Of a stretch of DNA of 8,386 nt, positions 5,878 to 8,386 are shown one piece after another. Position 1 is the first letter of the stretch. The number at the start of each line of letters is the position of its first letter. Source of the stretch: an uncultured Oscillospiraceae bacterium (lineage in GTDB: Bacteria; Bacillota; Clostridia; Oscillospirales; Oscillospiraceae); NCBI GenBank assembly GCA_910585265.1, contig CAJUCA010000083.1, positions 1 to 8,386 on the forward strand. Reading direction: 5' to 3'. The notes under the pieces were generated by a model. That model was not told where the DNA came from and did not search any database. It worked only from the letters and a program-made list of their open reading frames with translations. Both the position numbers and the translations under genes were made by a program.

Positions 5878-6051
5878 ATGAACGAATACAAAGAAATGTA
5901 CCCGATACTTTTCCGCGCCACCGAGCGGGCGATCAACACTCTGATCTCCGCCCAGCGCGAGTGCGAGGAGCTGTATCTTTCCATGCCTGAGCCTGATTTG
6001 AAAGTCCTTCCCATGCCGCCAGCACAGGAAAATATCCCAGATAGATCCTAA
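5878..6051 (+). CDS. Small protein of unknown function, 57 residues
   Basis: I do not recognise a characterised family. The sequence begins MNEYKEMYPILFRATERAIN and continues as a likely amphipathic helix to about residue 36 (QRECEELYLSM). A proline-rich, probably unstructured tail ends in PDRS. It resembles short Clostridia proteins I recall that start 'M.EY...Y..LFNAVTDAI', often found near small regulators; this is a recollection, not a search. The AGAGGG site (5863-5868) supports the ATG at 5878. The in-frame ATG at 5869 directly abuts that site and is unlikely. A good promoter with an overlapping dyad lies just upstream, which argues that the gene is real. It is divergent from the small XRE gene and followed after 8 bp by a palindromic element. 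There are no membrane segments. Confidence 0.6.
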   Translation: MNEYKEMYPILFRATERAINTLISAQRECEELYLSMPEPDLKVLPMPPAQENIPDRS

Positions 6052-6058
6052 ACGCAAA

Positions 6059-6273
6059 GGGCGTCCGGCAAACGCCGGACGCCCCAGCGTGTCGAAAAAG
6101 TCTTTTCGCCCCGCTGGGTGCGACTTTTCTGAACAAAGAACGTTCAGAAAAGTCGATGATTGGACGTGAAAGACACCCCTCCTGGGTTTCTTTCACACTA
6201 TCTTCCTTCCCGCCATCGGAACAGAAGCGGCTTTTTCGACAGTCTCGGGCGTCCGGCAAACGCCGGACGCCCC
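6059..6273. mobile_element. MITE-like / REP-like palindromic element with inverted ends
   Basis: About 215 bp of non-coding DNA is bounded by inverted ends. Each end carries the same 26-base palindrome, with arms GGGCGTCCGGC and GCCGGACGCCC around an AAAC loop (6059-6084 and 6247-6272). A little further in, TGTCGAAAAAG (6090-6100) is matched by CTTTTTCGACA (6231-6241). The terminal inverted repeat is thus about 42 bp and imperfect. The interior holds more hairpins: a nested CCCAGCG/CGCTGGG stem (6083-6118), a 14-bp stem (6121-6155) and an 8+4-bp stem (6166-6196). No transposase is present, so it would be a non-autonomous element or a REP-type repeat. The flanks both show AAA (6056-6058 and 6274-6276), a possible but weak 3-bp duplication. 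It fills the space between the small plus gene and the end of gltX. Confidence 0.65.
6121..6155. repeat. 14-bp perfect inverted repeat inside the palindromic element
   Basis: CGACTTTTCTGAAC (6121-6134) pairs perfectly with GTTCAGAAAAGTCG (6142-6155) around a 7-base loop. It is the longest uninterrupted stem in the element and lies near its left-centre. No T-run follows on either strand, so it is not an intrinsic terminator. Confidence 0.85.
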
Positions 6274-6296
6274 AAATCACCGCATTTCGCCCATCT

Positions 6297-7967
6297 TCAC
6301 TTGAGCTTCGACAGGAACTCGCTGATCCTGCCCACAGCGGCCTCCCTGCCGATCACGTGAATGATCCCGTGGAGGTCCGGCGTATTGGTGGTCCCGGTCA
6401 GCGCGTAGCGGATGAAGGAGGACAGGTCGGCAATGGACCCGTTATAGTCCTCCGGGTGCTTCTTATAGGCCCCCATCTTCACGCAGTAGTTGTGCCGGGC
6501 CGCCACCTCCTTCACCTTGGCGAACCACACATCGGAGCCGTCCTCATAGTCGAAGCCCTCCAGATAGTCCGCCAGAATCGCCGGGATCCGCTCCTTATGG
6601 GGCAGGAAGGCCTGGGGCGCCGCCCCGGCGTCCACCGTAAAGCCGGGGTCGTACAGGTAGGGATACAGCTCCATCAGGTCGGACCACTTGGCCACGTCCA
6701 GCCGCCGCTCATGCCACACCGCGATGGACCGGCGGAAGGTATCCCCGCTGCTCCGGATAAAGCGGTTCAGCTTGTCGTCGTACCGCCCGGCCCAGGCGGA
6801 CACGGCGTCAAAGATCTGCTCCTCCGACATATGGCCCACCCGTTTTTTCGCCACGTTGTTCAGCTTGTCAAAGTCGAACAAGGCCCCCGCCGCCCCGGTC
6901 TTGGACAGGTCCAGCCGGAAGTCGTAGATGGACGCGTCCATATGCTCCTCCCGCCACGGCTCATAGTCCGCGCTCCCGATGGTCAGCAGGTAGTCCAGCA
7001 CGGCGGCGACGGGATACCCCGCCTCATCATAGTAGCCCACCCGCGCCTCCGGGTCCTTCCGCTTGCTCAGCTTGCGGCGGGAGACGCCCCCGCCGTCCTC
7101 CTTGGCCTCGTTCTTCATGATGGGGCTCAGGTGGGTGTAACGGGGCACGGGGAAGCCCAGCAGCTCGAACATCTCCACGTGGAGGGGGATGGAGGCGATC
7201 CACTCGTCCGCGCGGATCACGTCGGTGGTGCCCATCAGGTGGTCGTCCACCACATGGGCGAAGTGGTAGGTGGGCAGGCCGTCCCCCTTGATGATGACGG
7301 CGTCCAGGATATTCTCCTGCATGGACAGATCCCCCCGGATCATGTCGTGGTAGACCCGGCTCACCCCCAGCTTCCCGCCGCTGCGCATCCGGACGATCCA
7401 GCGGTCGCCGTTGGCGATGCGCTTCAGCACCGTCTCCTCGTCCAGGTCCCGGCAGGGGGCCCACTGGCCGTAGTAGCCCTTTTGGGGGGCGTCGGCCTCC
7501 TCCTGCCGCTGCCGGACGGCCTCCAGCTCCCCGGCGGTGCAGAAGCAGGGGTAGGCCCGGCCAATCTCCACCAGATGCTTGGCGAAGGCCTGGTAAAGCT
7601 CCCGGCGGCGGGACTGGCGGTAGGGGCCGTACCGCCCGCTGTCCTCCGTCTCCCCCACCGCGCCCTCGTCAAAGCGGATCTGGAACTCGTCCAGCGCGCT
7701 GATGATCTCGGTGACGCCGTTTTCGATCTGCCGCTTCTGGTCGGTGTCCTCAATGCGGAGGAAAAACACCCCGCCCCGGCTCCTGGTAAAGCTGCTGTTC
7801 AGCAGGGCGGTATACAGCCCGCCGATATGCATGAAGCCCGTGGGGCTGGGGGCGAAGCGGGTGCACACCGCCCCCTCCGGCAGATTCCTGGGCGGGTACA
7901 GAGCCTCCGCCTCCTGGTACGTCATTCTGATATCGGGGAAAAGCGCGTCGGCAACACGTTTGCTCAT
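6297..7967 (-). CDS. gltX: Glutamate--tRNA ligase (class I)
   Basis: The enzyme charges tRNA with glutamate using ATP in the cytosol. In most Firmicutes it is non-discriminating and also loads tRNA-Gln for GatCAB, so that is likely here. The 556 residues are longer than the usual 470-500. The HIGH signature is RFAPSPTGFMHIGG (37-50). A CxC pair PCFCT (140-144) with C172 and nearby tyrosines fits the zinc-binding insert. The KMSKS signature is RRKLSKRKD (297-305). The anticodon-binding part fills the C-terminal third and ends in GREAAVGRISEFLSKL. Typical GluRS reach the APSPTG motif within about 10 residues; here about 38 precede it, either a family-specific extension or a start that is too early (M15 is the alternative). 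AAGGAG (plus 7979-7984) lies 11 bases before the chosen ATG. No T-tailed terminator follows; the first hairpin downstream is that of the palindromic element. Confidence 0.95.
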   Translation of the reverse strand: MSKRVADALFPDIRMTYQEAEALYPPRNLPEGAVCTRFAPSPTGFMHIGGLYTALLNSSFTRSRGGVFFLRIEDTDQKRQIENGVTEIISALDEFQIRFDEGAVGETEDSGRYGPYRQSRRRELYQAFAKHLVEIGRAYPCFCTAGELEAVRQRQEEADAPQKGYYGQWAPCRDLDEETVLKRIANGDRWIVRMRSGGKLGVSRVYHDMIRGDLSMQENILDAVIIKGDGLPTYHFAHVVDDHLMGTTDVIRADEWIASIPLHVEMFELLGFPVPRYTHLSPIMKNEAKEDGGGVSRRKLSKRKDPEARVGYYDEAGYPVAAVLDYLLTIGSADYEPWREEHMDASIYDFRLDLSKTGAAGALFDFDKLNNVAKKRVGHMSEEQIFDAVSAWAGRYDDKLNRFIRSSGDTFRRSIAVWHERRLDVAKWSDLMELYPYLYDPGFTVDAGAAPQAFLPHKERIPAILADYLEGFDYEDGSDVWFAKVKEVAARHNYCVKMGAYKKHPEDYNGSIADLSSFIRYALTGTTNTPDLHGIIHVIGREAAVGRISEFLSKLK

Positions 7968-8021
7968 GTAAAAGTCAGCTCCTTCTCATAGATTCGCCGT
8001 TTGAACCACATATTCGCGGGT

Positions 8022-8051
8022 ATTATACTATACTTCCCGGATCGATGTCAA
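8022..8051 (-). promoter_or_regulatory. gltX promoter
   Basis: Both hexamers are perfect on the minus strand: TTGACA (plus 8046-8051) and TATAAT (plus 8022-8027), with an 18-bp spacer. The start would be near 8015, giving a leader of about 48 nt. That leaves no room for a T-box riboswitch. The -35 lies 24 bp past the tail of the upstream terminator, so gltX is insulated from the RNA candidate before it. Confidence 0.9.
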
Positions 8052-8074
8052 TGCTCACCCTCCCCTCCCCGCCG

Positions 8075-8108
8075 AAATACAAACGCCCCGCGGATAACCC
8101 GCGGGGCG
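8075..8108 (-). terminator. Intrinsic terminator upstream of gltX, minus-oriented
   Basis: A perfect 10-bp GC-only stem (8084-8093 with 8099-8108, loop ATAAC) is followed on the minus strand by TTTGTATTT (plus 8075-8083). The plus-strand side has no T-run. It therefore ends a leftward transcript that begins to the right of gltX; the only such transcript supported here is the RNA candidate at 8076-8233. Confidence 0.8.
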
Positions 8109-8233
8109 ATGAAAACGGAGCCGGTAAAGGCTTCGGAGCGTTTTGTCCGGGGGGCTCCGGCGGCGGGCCGGAGCAGCCCCGGTTAAAATGAGTGCAGGGA
8201 AGGGTTTGGATCGTCAGGCGTGCTTTTCCTGAC
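8076..8233 (-). ncRNA. Candidate structured small RNA of about 158 nt
   Basis: Between an extended -10 promoter and an intrinsic terminator on the minus strand there is no plausible gene; the one open frame starts with TTG and reads through the terminator stem. The RNA would instead fold into successive hairpins: GTCAGG/CCTGAC (plus 8213-8218 with 8228-8233), a long GC stem with arms CCGGGG plus CTCCGGC (8147-8161) pairing with GCCGGAG plus CCCCGG (8167-8182), an AAAACG/CGTTTT stem (8112-8117 with 8139-8144), then the terminator. I do not recognise it. It lacks the SRP RNA apical loop, and its two ends do not pair as in 6S RNA. It could also be the remnant 3' end of a longer transcript. Confidence 0.45.
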
Positions 8234-8239
8234 AAACAC

Positions 8240-8248
8240 AGTGTACCA
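8240..8248 (-). promoter_or_regulatory. Extended -10 promoter element for the RNA candidate
   Basis: The minus strand reads TGG followed by TACACT (plus 8240-8245), i.e. a TGn-extended -10, preceded by very T/A-rich DNA. The -35 region at 17 bp (TGGTTT) is weak, which extended -10 promoters tolerate. The start would be at about 8233, exactly where the first hairpin begins. Confidence 0.4.
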
Positions 8249-8386
8249 CAGACCCCCAGAAAAAACCATGGATTTTTTGCGAAAAAATTGTTAAAATTTT
8301 ATGACAGACCCCGCCCCGATTCCAGCGGGTATGTAGCTGTTTTACCAAAAACACGCATAGTTTCACTCGAATAATGACCCAACCAA
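8249..8386. other. Right-edge region without a supportable gene
   Basis: This stretch is A/T-rich around 8260-8305, including AAAAAA and TTTTTT runs flanking CCATGG and an AAAATTTT palindrome. A weak plus-strand promoter pattern (TTGCGA at 8277-8282, 17 bp, TATGAC) could serve a gene beyond the edge. A minus-strand frame is open from the edge to a stop at 8299 (28 codons), but no family is recognisable. Confidence 0.4.

Noticed and set aside
6059..6273. CRISPR array, because of repeated palindromic units
   Set aside because: There are only two copies of the palindrome 188 bp apart with structured, not unique spacer-like, DNA between them, and no cas genes.
6156..7991. 611-codon plus-strand open frame opposite gltX
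   Set aside because: It lies antisense to a gene with intact HIGH and KLSKR motifs, has His/Pro/Val-rich low-complexity translation, and starts inside the palindromic element without a ribosome site.
7968..8015. T-box riboswitch for gltX
   Set aside because: The leader from the predicted start is only about 48 nt, and no specifier stem, T-box sequence or antiterminator is present.
8299..8385. Minus-strand frame open from the right edge containing LGHYSSETM, reminiscent of a tyrosine recombinase C-terminus
   Set aside because: Only 28 codons are visible, the expected catalytic tyrosine after LGH is absent, and the resemblance is too short to support.

Overview
The window reads as chromosomal DNA of a GC-rich member of the Clostridia. 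A gut Oscillospiraceae-type genome (Flavonifractor/Lawsonibacter-like) is my best guess. The grounds are strong Firmicute-style Shine-Dalgarno sites (AAGGAGG, AAAGGAG), near-consensus sigma-A promoters, very GC-rich third codon positions, and two XRE regulators with multi-pass membrane C-termini. The genus is inference; no rRNA or other decisive marker lies inside the window.

Left part (1-2600). Positions 19-157 hold two tandem, near-consensus promoters on the minus strand that fire out of the window, an arrangement typical of rRNA or tRNA operons. Divergent to them is a two-gene plus-strand operon: a COG2509-type FAD-dependent oxidoreductase (268-1848) and a small VOC/glyoxalase-fold metalloprotein (1876-2259). 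A non-coding 340-bp gap follows, filled by a degenerate A-B/A-B direct-repeat element (2280-2505) and the promoter of the next gene.

Middle part (2601-5570). An XRE regulator with a six-pass membrane tail (2601-3491, plus) converges on upp (uracil phosphoribosyltransferase, 3544-4176, minus) across a shared 13-bp-stem terminator. Upstream of upp, on the same strand but each with its own promoter, is a second XRE regulator with a membrane tail (4302-5336). An apparently orphan plus-oriented terminator sits at 5472-5514.

Accessory patch (5567-6296). A 72-residue XRE repressor-like protein (minus) and a 57-residue protein of unknown function (plus) are divergently transcribed from an AT-rich control region. 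That region carries two perfect 15-bp dyads, each laid over a -10 box. Immediately after the small plus gene comes a roughly 215-bp non-coding element built almost entirely of hairpins and bounded by matching inverted ends, each carrying the same 26-base palindrome (6059-6273). It looks like a MITE-type or REP-like element and separates the cassette from the 3' end of gltX.

Right part (6297-8386). gltX (glutamyl-tRNA synthetase, minus) has its own excellent promoter (TTGACA, 18 bp, TATAAT). Upstream of it, on the same strand, is a candidate structured non-coding RNA of about 158 nt (8076-8233), with an extended -10 promoter, three successive hairpins and a terminator that ends 24 bp before the gltX -35 box. 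The last 140 bp hold no gene I can support.

The housekeeping genes (upp, gltX) are unremarkable in function. The parts most worth following up are the palindromic element, the divergent mini-regulator cassette and the gltX-upstream RNA candidate.
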